64,000 nucleotides of DNA. Source: Fimimonas sp045644945 (GTDB lineage: Bacteria; Bacillota; Clostridia; Christensenellales; CAG-314). Shown piece by piece: positions 8,161 to 15,517 of this stretch. The first letter of the stretch is position 1. The number at the start of each line of letters is the position of its first letter. Below the pieces are notes generated by a model. The model was not told the DNA's origin. It searched no databases and worked only from the letters and a program-made list of their open reading frames with translations. Both the position numbers and the translations under genes were made by a program. Where the stretch lies: the NCBI GenBank assembly GCA_045644945.1, contig JAZRHU010000074.1:4795-68794 (forward strand), given 5' to 3'.

Positions 8161-8443
8161 ATTTAGGTGGACAACCTGTTCCACAAAGGTGTGAAACTGC
8201 AACATTTGTTCTACATTGATAATGTATGCTTGTCTTTTTTGCAAAAGCACAAAGTTTTGCCAATGGTTTGTCGCAAAAAACGTAAAAATATGTCGCTATT
8301 TGTGTAATAGTAAAAAATACTTTTGAACGCTCCTATGTGTAAAATAGGTGCAAAAATGTTTGAGTTTTGGTGTCAAAACAAGGTGTAAAAAATCCATCAA
8401 TTGGCAAAACTCATCTCAAAACCAAAAACAAGGAGCAAAAAAT

Positions 8444-9685
8444 ATGAGTTTTAATCCATTTAAGGAGCAACCACTAAAAAGCGCCAACGATTTTTACAGT
8501 TGGAAACAACTAGCATTGAAGCCCTACAACAAGTTTGACGTCGATCCCTACACACGCGTTCGCATCATTTTGGCAGCGGGTGCCGAGTTCGAGGCAGTTT
8601 GGTTTGGACATCAGTTCCACCGCCATTGCGACAACAACGACCTAAGGCGCGAGCTTGCCATAACCAGACGTCACGAACAGCAACAACAAAAGCGCATTGC
8701 CAGCTTGAAACCCATTGGCGAAGGCATCTTGGAGCACACCATTGGCTACGAGCAACTTGCCGTTGACCTTACCGCCATCTTTGCCCAACGCGAAAGCGAC
8801 AAGTACGTGAAAATGGCAATGGACTTTGCGCTTTTGGAGGACTTCGACCATCTGTACAGATATGCCGACCTTTTGGAAATGGACAAGGGCATTGTTGCGG
8901 AAAAGCTTGTTGGTGGCTACACCGAGCTTATGCCTGGTCGCCCAACCATTGCCGAGCACCGCTTCCCAACTGACGACATCAAGCGGTACGTCAACTTTAA
9001 AAAGGCAAACAGCCTCACCAAGTTGGACATCAACATTTTGACGGCTGCCGAGCAACAAACAATGAACTACTACATGAACCAAGCCAACTTTTACCAAAAC
9101 AAGATGGGCCGTCAACTTTACACAGAAATTGCCATGATCGAGGAGCAACACGTTTCCCTTTACGGCGGACTTAAAGACCCAAATTGCACCTGGCTAGAGG
9201 AAAACTTGATGCACGAGTACACCGAGTGCTACTTGTACTACAGTTTGTGGCAAGACGAAACCGACCCACTTGTAAAAAAGGTGTGGGAGCAACACTTCAA
9301 TGACGAACTATCCCACTTGCACAAGGCGGTGGAACTGCTCAACAAGTACGAAAACAAAGTGTGGGAGCAAGTCATTCCCAAGGGCGAGTTCCCCGAGCTA
9401 CTCAAGTTCCGTTCCAACATCGACTACGTTCGCGAAGTGCTCAAAAACACAGTCAACCTTACCGGCGCTAGGGAAGACTACACGCCAGTTAGCGAAGTGG
9501 CAAACGACAGCAAATTTTTTGAATATCAAAGCCAAGTTAACGTCAAAGACTCAGACGTTGCTAGCCATTGCGTAATCACAAAGTACATTGCCGACAACAA
9601 CCGCGACTACCGCTTTGAAACTGCCGAGCACCCCGTTGTGGAACTGCGCGACCGCAAGGTAGACAACACAACTGTGGGTAGATAG
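8444..9685 (+). CDS. Ferritin-like (diiron carboxylate) protein
   Basis: This 413-residue soluble protein is largely helical and resembles the ferritin-like superfamily. Putative metal ligands are the Glu residues in GAEFEAVWFGHQF (about residue 44) and MIEEQHVSLYG, and ELSH in a later helix; EEQH and ELSH fit the ExxH signature. There is no rubredoxin-type Cys cluster, so it is not a canonical rubrerythrin. The ATG at 8444 has AAGGAG about eight bases upstream, whereas an in-frame start at 8348 has none. A role in iron or oxygen handling is inference only. It is monocistronic with its own terminator. Confidence 0.7.
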   Translation: MSFNPFKEQPLKSANDFYSWKQLALKPYNKFDVDPYTRVRIILAAGAEFEAVWFGHQFHRHCDNNDLRRELAITRRHEQQQQKRIASLKPIGEGILEHTIGYEQLAVDLTAIFAQRESDKYVKMAMDFALLEDFDHLYRYADLLEMDKGIVAEKLVGGYTELMPGRPTIAEHRFPTDDIKRYVNFKKANSLTKLDINILTAAEQQTMNYYMNQANFYQNKMGRQLYTEIAMIEEQHVSLYGGLKDPNCTWLEENLMHEYTECYLYYSLWQDETDPLVKKVWEQHFNDELSHLHKAVELLNKYENKVWEQVIPKGEFPELLKFRSNIDYVREVLKNTVNLTGAREDYTPVSEVANDSKFFEYQSQVNVKDSDVASHCVITKYIADNNRDYRFETAEHPVVELRDRKVDNTTVGR

Positions 9686-9888
9686 TTTGGTGATATCGCA
9701 CTAAAAAATTTGACACAGACGATATAAATCCACCTTGATAAATTCGAATACTTTTGCAAGCCAAATTTTCGTCAAATGAAATTTGAGTTATGCTATTGTT
9801 TTTTGTTGTTTTTGATGGAATTTAGCAGTGTTTTCCATAGTAAAACTACTGCAAAAACACACCACGTGGTGGCAAAAAATGCAAAAAT

Positions 9889-9920
9889 AAAGACACAGGA
9901 ACGCTCCTGTGTCTTTTGTT
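9889..9920. terminator. Bidirectional intrinsic terminator
   Basis: A perfect 12-bp stem (AAAGACACAGGA and its complement, four-base loop) has T-rich sequence after the plus arm and A-rich sequence before the minus arm. It serves the ferritin-like gene and the convergent GNAT gene. The rest of the 9686-10000 gap holds only one ACGTG-centred motif at 9864. Confidence 0.85.
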
Positions 9921-10000
9921 GTTTTGCTCAATTGTTAAATCTTATTTGTGACCTGATTGCTTGCATAGTTGCGTTACAAACAGGACACTTCGGGGTGTGA

Positions 10001-10447
10001 TTATTTGTGAATATACAATCTCGATGGGCCGTCGGCACTATCTACCATACAGAAAAAATCCCAACCATATCTTTCGTAAAAGCCAACGTGGTCGGTCACA
10101 AGGTAAACTGGGCTAATGCCCTTGGATTGCAAATCCTCTACCGCCATGTTCAAGAGATTGCCGGCAATTCCGTTGCCACGATGTGCGTTTTCGGTGTAGA
10201 CAGCGCAAATGTTGGGAGTCAAATCCTTTCGATTGTGGAAGTCGTTTTGGATAACGCCAAGGCAACCAACAATTTGATCGCAACACAAGCAAAGATACCA
10301 ACCAAGTTCCGTTTGGCCGTTTAGGTATGCTTGCATGCACTCGACGTACGCTTCCGTTGGCACTCCCCACTTGGAGGAAAACCACTTGGCCGATTGCTCC
10401 ATCAACTGTGGCTGTTCGCGCAGGGTTATGTAGGTGTAGTTATTCAT
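10001..10447 (-). CDS. GNAT family acetyltransferase
   Basis: This 148-residue GCN5-related N-acetyltransferase shows the acetyl-CoA pyrophosphate loop HRGNGIAGNLL (R-x2-G-x-G/A) near residue 90 and the late VGFYERYGW strand typical of motif B. The start was placed at the ATG at 10447, one base after the pepT stop, because AAGGA lies just inside the pepT end. A longer in-frame start would overlap pepT by about 100 bases. It is translationally coupled to pepT. Substrate unknown. Confidence 0.82.
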   Translation of the reverse strand: MNNYTYITLREQPQLMEQSAKWFSSKWGVPTEAYVECMQAYLNGQTELGWYLCLCCDQIVGCLGVIQNDFHNRKDLTPNICAVYTENAHRGNGIAGNLLNMAVEDLQSKGISPVYLVTDHVGFYERYGWDFFCMVDSADGPSRLYIHK

Positions 10448-10448
10448 A

Positions 10449-11666
10449 CTATCTATCCTTGTAGATATCCACAAGGTTAAGTGCAACTTCGTAGGCTTTG
10501 TACATGTCTTCCAAAGGAATGTACTCGTAACGTCCGTGGAAGTTGTAGCCACCGGTAAAGATGTTGGGGCAAGGAAGACCTTCGTAGCTCAAGCGTGCGC
10601 CATCGGTGCCACCACGGATTGGGCAAACGTGAGGTGTTACGCCTGCGCGTTCCATTGCAAGTTTGGCATTGTCCACCAAGTGGATGTGTGGAGCAACCTT
10701 TTCCTTCATGTTGTAGTAGCTATCCACAATTTTCACGTCAACTGTGCCAGCGCCATGTTTTGTGTTGAGAAAATCCACAATTTGTTGGAAAAGCACCTTT
10801 TTAGCCTCGAACTTGGCTCTGTCGTGGTCGCGAATGATGTATTGAACAACAGCTTGTTCGCAATCGCCATTGATATCTGTAAGATGGAAGAAGCCTTCGT
10901 AGCCTTCGGTGTACATTGGGTTGTCGAAAGCGGGGAGCAAGCTTTGTAGTTCCATTGCAATCAAAACCGCGTTTACCATCAAGCCTTTTGCTGAGCCTGG
11001 GTGAACGGACTTGCCGTGGATAACCACCTTTACGCCAGCAGCATTAAAGTTTTCGTATTCCAATTCGCCAAGGCCACCACCATCGATTGTGTAGGCGCCA
11101 TTTGCACCAAAGCGTGCAACATCAAAGAAATCGGTACCACGTCCCACTTCTTCGTCGGGAGTGAAGGCAATTTTGATTTCGCCGTGTGGGATTTGTGGGT
11201 TAGCAACAAGTGTTTCCGCAAGGCGCATGATAACTGCCACGCCAGCTTTGTCGTCAGCACCCAAAAGTGTTGTGCCGTCGGAACTGATGATGGTTTTGCC
11301 AACGTGAGCGGAAAGACTTGCAAACTCGCTTGGGGAAAGCACACGACCTTCGGCAAGGGGGATATCTTTGCCATTGTAGTTGGATGTGATGATGGGTTTT
11401 ACATTTGCGCCACTAACTGCGCTGGACGTATCCACGTGCGCGATAAAACCAAGTTTGTAGGTGCTAGTTGTGTTGGCAGGGATTGTTGCATAAACGTAGC
11501 CGTTTTGTTCGTCCATTTCCGTTTGGATGCCAAGGGCTTTGAGTTCGTCACGCAAAAGTGTGAGCAGATCAAATTGCTTGCGACTGCTTGGATATTGTTC
11601 CACATCGGGAACGGATTCGGTATCGATTGCTACATATCTAAGAAAGTTTTGAAGTAGTTTGTTCAT
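10449..11666 (-). CDS. pepT: Peptidase T (tripeptide aminopeptidase)
   Basis: PepT is a cytoplasmic dizinc M20 peptidase that removes N-terminal residues from tripeptides. Metal-site motifs are IAHVDTS, LGADDKAG, the catalytic Glu pair in TPDEEVGRG, and the late GGYNFHG His ligand. The internal IRGGTDGARLS motif is family-typical. The start was placed at ATG 11666 (MNKLLQNFLRYV) with GGAAAT upstream, giving 405 residues, the usual PepT length. The 21 additional residues in frame upstream look non-coding. Confidence 0.93.
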   Translation of the reverse strand: MNKLLQNFLRYVAIDTESVPDVEQYPSSRKQFDLLTLLRDELKALGIQTEMDEQNGYVYATIPANTTSTYKLGFIAHVDTSSAVSGANVKPIITSNYNGKDIPLAEGRVLSPSEFASLSAHVGKTIISSDGTTLLGADDKAGVAVIMRLAETLVANPQIPHGEIKIAFTPDEEVGRGTDFFDVARFGANGAYTIDGGGLGELEYENFNAAGVKVVIHGKSVHPGSAKGLMVNAVLIAMELQSLLPAFDNPMYTEGYEGFFHLTDINGDCEQAVVQYIIRDHDRAKFEAKKVLFQQIVDFLNTKHGAGTVDVKIVDSYYNMKEKVAPHIHLVDNAKLAMERAGVTPHVCPIRGGTDGARLSYEGLPCPNIFTGGYNFHGRYEYIPLEDMYKAYEVALNLVDIYKDR

Positions 11667-11718
11667 GGTTATTTCCTTTTTTGGGGATTGAAGTTGTGCA
11701 ATATAGTTTTGTGTTTTG

Positions 11719-11743
11719 CGGACGACCAAAGGTCGCCCCTACG
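11719..11743. repeat. Palindromic intergenic repeat (CCCCTACG type)
   Basis: CGACC and GGTCG flank a three-base loop, followed by CCCCTACG. Same class as the elements at 7193, 25426 and 31633. Confidence 0.6.
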
Positions 11744-11756
11744 AATTTAAATCCAC

Positions 11757-11787
11757 TTTGCCGTCAAAAAACGCAGGGATTGTGAGA
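11757..11787. repeat. Copy 1 of a 31-33 bp intergenic direct repeat
   Basis: This sequence, beginning TTTGCCGTCAAAAAA and ending GGGATTGTGAGA, recurs at 11929-11961 with one two-base insertion. The 140 bases between the copies contain no gene that I can support. Confidence 0.8.
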
Positions 11788-11928
11788 AAGTCATAAAGTC
11801 GCTCGAACAATAAATGGGTGTTTAGCGTAGCGATTTGACGAATAAAACGCAAACAAGAACCACATTGTTGCGAAGGAGCATACCTGGAAGGTCTGTGACT
11901 GAACAAAATGTGGGAGATTGTGCAGTGT

Positions 11929-11961
11929 TTTGCCGTCAAAAAACACGCAGGGATTGTGAGA
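11929..11961. repeat. Copy 2 of the intergenic direct repeat
   Basis: It matches 11757-11787 except for two extra bases in the A-run. It ends five bases before the stop codon of the HD gene, so it forms that gene's 3' flank. Confidence 0.8.
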
Positions 11962-11966
11962 GCGAC

Positions 11967-12554
11967 TTAACCTCGGTCTTCGTCGATGTAGGTGGCAAGG
12001 ATGTCCGCAGTGTGGAGGTAAAGTGCAAGTTTGTACTTGGCGTAGGCATCGCTCAACGCGTAGCTTCCACCCTTGACGCGCTCGTCAAAACCGCCCATGT
12101 GCCAGTTGATTGCCATTGCTTCTTCCGCTGTCAACTTGATAAATTGGCTGGCAATAAACACAGATTTTTCGCCATGGCCGTAGGGGAAACGCTCGGCAAC
12201 CTTGTAGAAAGGTTGTTGCACCCAAGTGCCGTTTTCCTTGACGTTGCGCATTTCAATTGCGTAGTAGTTGACCTTGCAAAGGTCGTGGAGTAGGCCACAA
12301 ATGGCAATTGTTTCGTCCGAGAAGGTCTTGTTGTACTCTTCGCCCAAATCGGCCTTGATTAGCTTTACAAGGCGGTTGTAGACGTTGATGGAGTGGTAGC
12401 AAAGGCCACCCTCCTCCGCCGCATGAAATCTTGCTGATGCAGGCGCTGTAAAAAAGTCGTTGGAAACAAGGTAGTCCAACAATTTGTCGGCACCATCGCG
12501 CTTGATGTGCGTTGTGTACAATGCGATAAATTCGTTTTTGAAAGTTTCAATCAT
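11967..12554 (-). CDS. HD-domain phosphohydrolase-like protein
   Basis: This 195-residue soluble protein has an HD-type metal-binding domain: His in GGLCYHS (about residue 52), the His-Asp pair in GLLHDLCKVNYY (about 90), and a later His in FPYGHGEKS. It resembles the HD half of YhaM-like proteins, but no nucleic-acid-binding domain is present. Substrate unknown. It has its own sigma-A promoter at 12637-12665. GGAG lies upstream of the ATG. Confidence 0.75.
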   Translation of the reverse strand: MIETFKNEFIALYTTHIKRDGADKLLDYLVSNDFFTAPASARFHAAEEGGLCYHSINVYNRLVKLIKADLGEEYNKTFSDETIAICGLLHDLCKVNYYAIEMRNVKENGTWVQQPFYKVAERFPYGHGEKSVFIASQFIKLTAEEAMAINWHMGGFDERVKGGSYALSDAYAKYKLALYLHTADILATYIDEDRG

Positions 12555-12636
12555 GTGTTACTCCTTTGGCAAAACATTGCAAAAATTTAGCAAAATTTTG
12601 TGGCCTGCCTGATACATACAAGCATTTGATAGCACT

Positions 12637-12665
12637 ATTATATACCATTAGCTACAAATTTTCAA
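12637..12665 (-). promoter_or_regulatory. Sigma-A promoter of the HD gene
   Basis: TTGAAA-N17-TATAAT on the minus strand, about 83 bases before the gene start. A perfect inverted repeat TACGGA-N4-TCCGTA at 12672-12687 sits directly upstream of the -35 and may be an operator. Confidence 0.7.
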
Positions 12666-12869
12666 TAAATATACGGATATTTCCGTAAAATTGATAACAA
12701 TGCCTGTTTGCATGCAAAGCAAAGCGCCAAACAAAACCCTGTTGAATGGCACTTCGACATGTAACAAAAAACTTTTGCGCAAGTTGCAAACTGCGTTGTA
12801 ACACTTTTTTGAGAAAAACCATATTGTGAATTAGACTGTGAAAGTCAAAACTAATTGGAGGTATAAAAA

Positions 12870-13097
12870 ATGTTCAATGGATTGTTCAATGATGGCCCAG
12901 GCCCAGACTGTGGTCACAACCAAACACCTTGTGGCGGTTGCAACTGCACGTGGATTTTGCTCATTTTGTTGTTTGTTTGTTGCTGTGGTGGCAAGATGAG
13001 AAACTTTAACCTTTGCATCAACCCAACTTGCCTAATTTTGATGGGCGCATTGCTTTTCTGCTGTGGTGGCGTAAAAATTGGCGACGGTTGCAAATAA
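12870..13097 (+). CDS. Cysteine-rich small membrane peptide
   Basis: This 75-residue protein has 12 cysteines. A Gly/Cys-rich N-terminus (CGHNQTPCGGCNC) is followed by two hydrophobic helices, each ending in a Cys cluster (CCCGGK and CCGGVK), so it looks like an internal repeat. A strong GGAGG lies nine bases before the ATG, a weak promoter (TTGAGA-N17-TAGACT) lies upstream, and a terminator follows at 13117. I do not recognise the family. Metal binding or disulfide crosslinking at the membrane is speculation. Confidence 0.7.
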   Translation: MFNGLFNDGPGPDCGHNQTPCGGCNCTWILLILLFVCCCGGKMRNFNLCINPTCLILMGALLFCCGGVKIGDGCK

Positions 13098-13116
13098 CAC
13101 GCTTACATAGGAGACC

Positions 13117-13146
13117 AAAGGGGGAACGAAAGTTCCTCCTTTTTTG
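13117..13146 (+). terminator. Intrinsic terminator of the Cys-rich peptide gene
   Basis: AAAGGGGGAAC pairs with GTTCCTCCTTT (one G-T pair) around a four-base loop, then TTTTTT. Confidence 0.85.
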
Positions 13147-13150
13147 CAAC

Positions 13151-13180
13151 AAAAAAGCGGAAGAAACGTTGTCTTCCGCC
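13151..13180 (-). terminator. Intrinsic terminator of the YitT pair
   Basis: On the minus strand, GCGGAAGA and TCTTCCGC flank a seven-base loop, followed by TTTTTTG. Confidence 0.82.
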
Positions 13181-13232
13181 GTTATTTTGTAGTTAGATTT
13201 GCGCAAAAACACACCACGTGTGCGCAATTTTT

Positions 13233-14201
13233 CTATTTTTTGTTGTGGTGCTTTGCGATGTCGTACTCGCGGTTGGCAAAGCCCTTGCCGATAACTTCGC
13301 GAACGTTTTCTACGTAGGCAAATGCATTTGGATCCACCTCGTTGATAACTCTGCGCGCCAAAGTGAGTTGGTTTTTGGCAATTACGCAAAGGATCATTGT
13401 CTTTTCTTGACGGGAAAATCCGCCTGTAACCTTGACGGATGTTGTGCCGTGCTTTAGTTGTGTTTGAAGTGCATCAACCATTTGTTCCGGCTTGTCGGTG
13501 GTGATTTCCAACTCGATTGCGGAGGAAAAACCGCGATAGATACGTTCTTGAACAATTTCGCTAACAAACACCGCTGTTACCGAGTAGACAAGCATGTTGA
13601 ATGCATCACTACCATGACTTGTGTAGCTCCACATTGCTGCAGCACCAAAAGCGATAACGGCAATGTCCACAGCCAAAATGGCACGCATTGCACCGCTACT
13701 GCCCTTGGTTGCGTTGCGACCAACAATAAGACCAACAACGTCGCTACCACCAGTGGAAGCGTTACGGGTGAGCACCAATGGCAAACAAATTCCGCGCAAT
13801 GCACCGCCTACCAAAACGTACACAACCTTGTCCAAATCTTGGCCTTGGTTGATAAACTTGTTGAAGATGTTTGCTACACCCAACAAACGCAACACAATCA
13901 TGATTGTTGCCAAGCTAGAGATGTAGAAAAATGTGCGTTTTGCAAAGGATTTGTTTACTGCAAAAAACAAGTAGATACAAATAGGCAAGTTGATAGCAAA
14001 CGTCCACACACCTGCGGAAAGATACCATTTGGAGCTATCCAGCCCTGTAAAAATCATATCCAACACTCCAGAGATACCTGTGGAACTACCTGCAATGCAA
14101 CCACTTGGGAACAAAAATACCTCCAAGGAAATTGCAGATACAAGCGCAGCTACAAATATTACGATAAAATCCAATAGATCACTTTTTCTTTGATTGTTCA
14201 T
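13233..14201 (-). CDS. YitT family membrane protein
   Basis: This 322-residue protein has about five to six hydrophobic segments in the first 210 residues with the YitT-family glycine signature (ASTGGSDVVGLIV near residue 150). A C-terminal soluble DUF2179-like domain ends around VINEVDPNAFAYVENVREV. The function of YitT proteins is unsettled. The start was placed at ATG 14201, with GGAG ten bases upstream, which overlaps the paralogue upstream by 23 bases. The two proteins form a tandem paralogous pair in one operon. Confidence 0.88.
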   Translation of the reverse strand: MNNQRKSDLLDFIVIFVAALVSAISLEVFLFPSGCIAGSSTGISGVLDMIFTGLDSSKWYLSAGVWTFAINLPICIYLFFAVNKSFAKRTFFYISSLATIMIVLRLLGVANIFNKFINQGQDLDKVVYVLVGGALRGICLPLVLTRNASTGGSDVVGLIVGRNATKGSSGAMRAILAVDIAVIAFGAAAMWSYTSHGSDAFNMLVYSVTAVFVSEIVQERIYRGFSSAIELEITTDKPEQMVDALQTQLKHGTTSVKVTGGFSRQEKTMILCVIAKNQLTLARRVINEVDPNAFAYVENVREVIGKGFANREYDIAKHHNKK

Positions 14202-15117
14202 TTGTTTTGTAACTCCAGTTGAAAGTTGGACGAGAAAATACGTCGTAGACATCCTTGACGATGGTAAATGCATCGGGGTCGATGTCGGCAATGATTTGTT
14301 TGAGTATTGGCGCTTGCTTGGATTGCACCACAACCACAAGCATCTTGCGAGGGGTGCCATCGTAGCAGTTGTTTGTGTCGGAAATGTTAAGACCGCGCTT
14401 GAACTTGGCTACAATTGCATCGGTAAGCTGTTGGCTTTTGCCTGTGACGATAAGGAACTTTTGTGGGTTGTTGAATCCACGTTGAAGCATACCCATAAAT
14501 TCGCCAGCGATAAGCACAAACAAAAGTGAGTAGGCAATGATCCAAAAACTTTCCCCTTCCACAACCATGATTACCACACCACCAATAATCGTCAAAGCAA
14601 AGTTAAGTATGGTTATCACTTTGGATAAATCCACTTCGGGACGCTTTACGCTGATAACTCTACCAATGATTTCCGTTCCGCCGTTAGATGCATTGTTGAC
14701 ATAGGCAACGTACATGCCACTACCTAGTAGCACGCCACCAATGATGGTGGAAATGATGCGCGACTCGGAAAATTGGAAGGTGGGGAACCACTCGGGCAAA
14801 ATAGACATGGCCACAGTGGATACCACAATGGAAAAGATGGTTTTTGCAGTAAAATCGCCACGCAAAAATACCAATGCCAGTATCATGATGGGCACGTTGA
14901 ATGCCATGTACAAAATGGGCATCAGTTGCTCTACTGTGACTGTGTCCACAAAGGAACAAACCACAAAGGAAACCGCACTTGCCACACCTGTGATACCACC
15001 AGCAAAAAGCTTTGTTGGTGTAACAAAGGTGTACATGGAAATTGCAATCAACATCGATGCCACAAACACAGCAAAATATTCAGTTATCCATTTCCAAATA
15101 CTCTTTTTGTTTTGCAA
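14179..15117 (-). CDS. YitT family membrane protein (paralogue)
   Basis: This protein of about 312 residues has the same layout as the gene downstream of it: membrane segments, an ASNGGTEIIGRVI signature near the middle, and a DUF2179-like tail (IIADIDPDAFTIVKDVYDV). No ATG precedes the first membrane segment. I chose the TTG at 15117 because AGGAG lies seven bases upstream; another in-frame TTG at 15141 has no ribosome-binding site. It is the first gene of the pair. Confidence 0.83.
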   Translation of the reverse strand: MQNKKSIWKWITEYFAVFVASMLIAISMYTFVTPTKLFAGGITGVASAVSFVVCSFVDTVTVEQLMPILYMAFNVPIMILALVFLRGDFTAKTIFSIVVSTVAMSILPEWFPTFQFSESRIISTIIGGVLLGSGMYVAYVNNASNGGTEIIGRVISVKRPEVDLSKVITILNFALTIIGGVVIMVVEGESFWIIAYSLLFVLIAGEFMGMLQRGFNNPQKFLIVTGKSQQLTDAIVAKFKRGLNISDTNNCYDGTPRKMLVVVVQSKQAPILKQIIADIDPDAFTIVKDVYDVFSRPTFNWSYKTNEQSKKK

Positions 15118-15141
15118 AGTTTGCACTCCTAAAACTCGCAA

Positions 15142-15447
15142 TTTTTAGCGAGAAGTTTTACAAGATAAATATTATATTTTATTGCAAAATATGTCAATTA
15201 GTTTGTATGAAATGTTTTTGGAAAAATGAGTTTTTGCAAGAAATCTGCAGTCGAAAATAGAATCCGCACCTACAGTACAACCATTTCGCTTGACAAAGTT
15301 AGTGGCAGTAGACAAACGACCACAAATTGCCCCTGCTATGCAAAGGAATTTTGCTTTGCAACTAGATATGGTTTGTGATGATATCTAGCTTGCCATTTAC
15401 TCGCAACGCAAATAAAACTCTACCAAAGCAATGCCATTTGTAAAAAA
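15142..15447. other. Intergenic stretch with no gene seen
   Basis: About 300 bases between the YitT pair and the terminator of the GH2 gene. It is AT-rich at its left end. I see no supported open frame, repeat or structured RNA. Confidence 0.6.
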
Positions 15448-15484
15448 CAAAAAACTGCCCAACTTCTTTTGTCGAAGCTGGGCA
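15448..15484 (-). terminator. Intrinsic terminator of the GH2 gene
   Basis: On the minus strand, GCCCAGCTTC and GAAGTTGGGC (one G-T pair) flank a loop, then AGTTTTTT. Confidence 0.85.
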
Positions 15485-15517
15485 ATATTATTTTTTATCC
15501 AAATGATTTTGATTTGA

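Noticed and set aside
8032..8443. oriC next to the DnaA boxes
   Set aside because: No origin-associated genes, no strand switch of surrounding genes, and only a short box cluster. A regulatory or titration cluster fits better without whole-genome skew data.
8348..8443. N-terminal extension of the ferritin-like protein
   Set aside because: The 32 additional residues have no ribosome-binding site and unusual composition; AAGGAG supports ATG 8444.
15118..15141. TTG at 15141 as start of the first YitT gene
   Set aside because: No ribosome-binding site upstream; the TTG at 15117 has AGGAG seven bases away.
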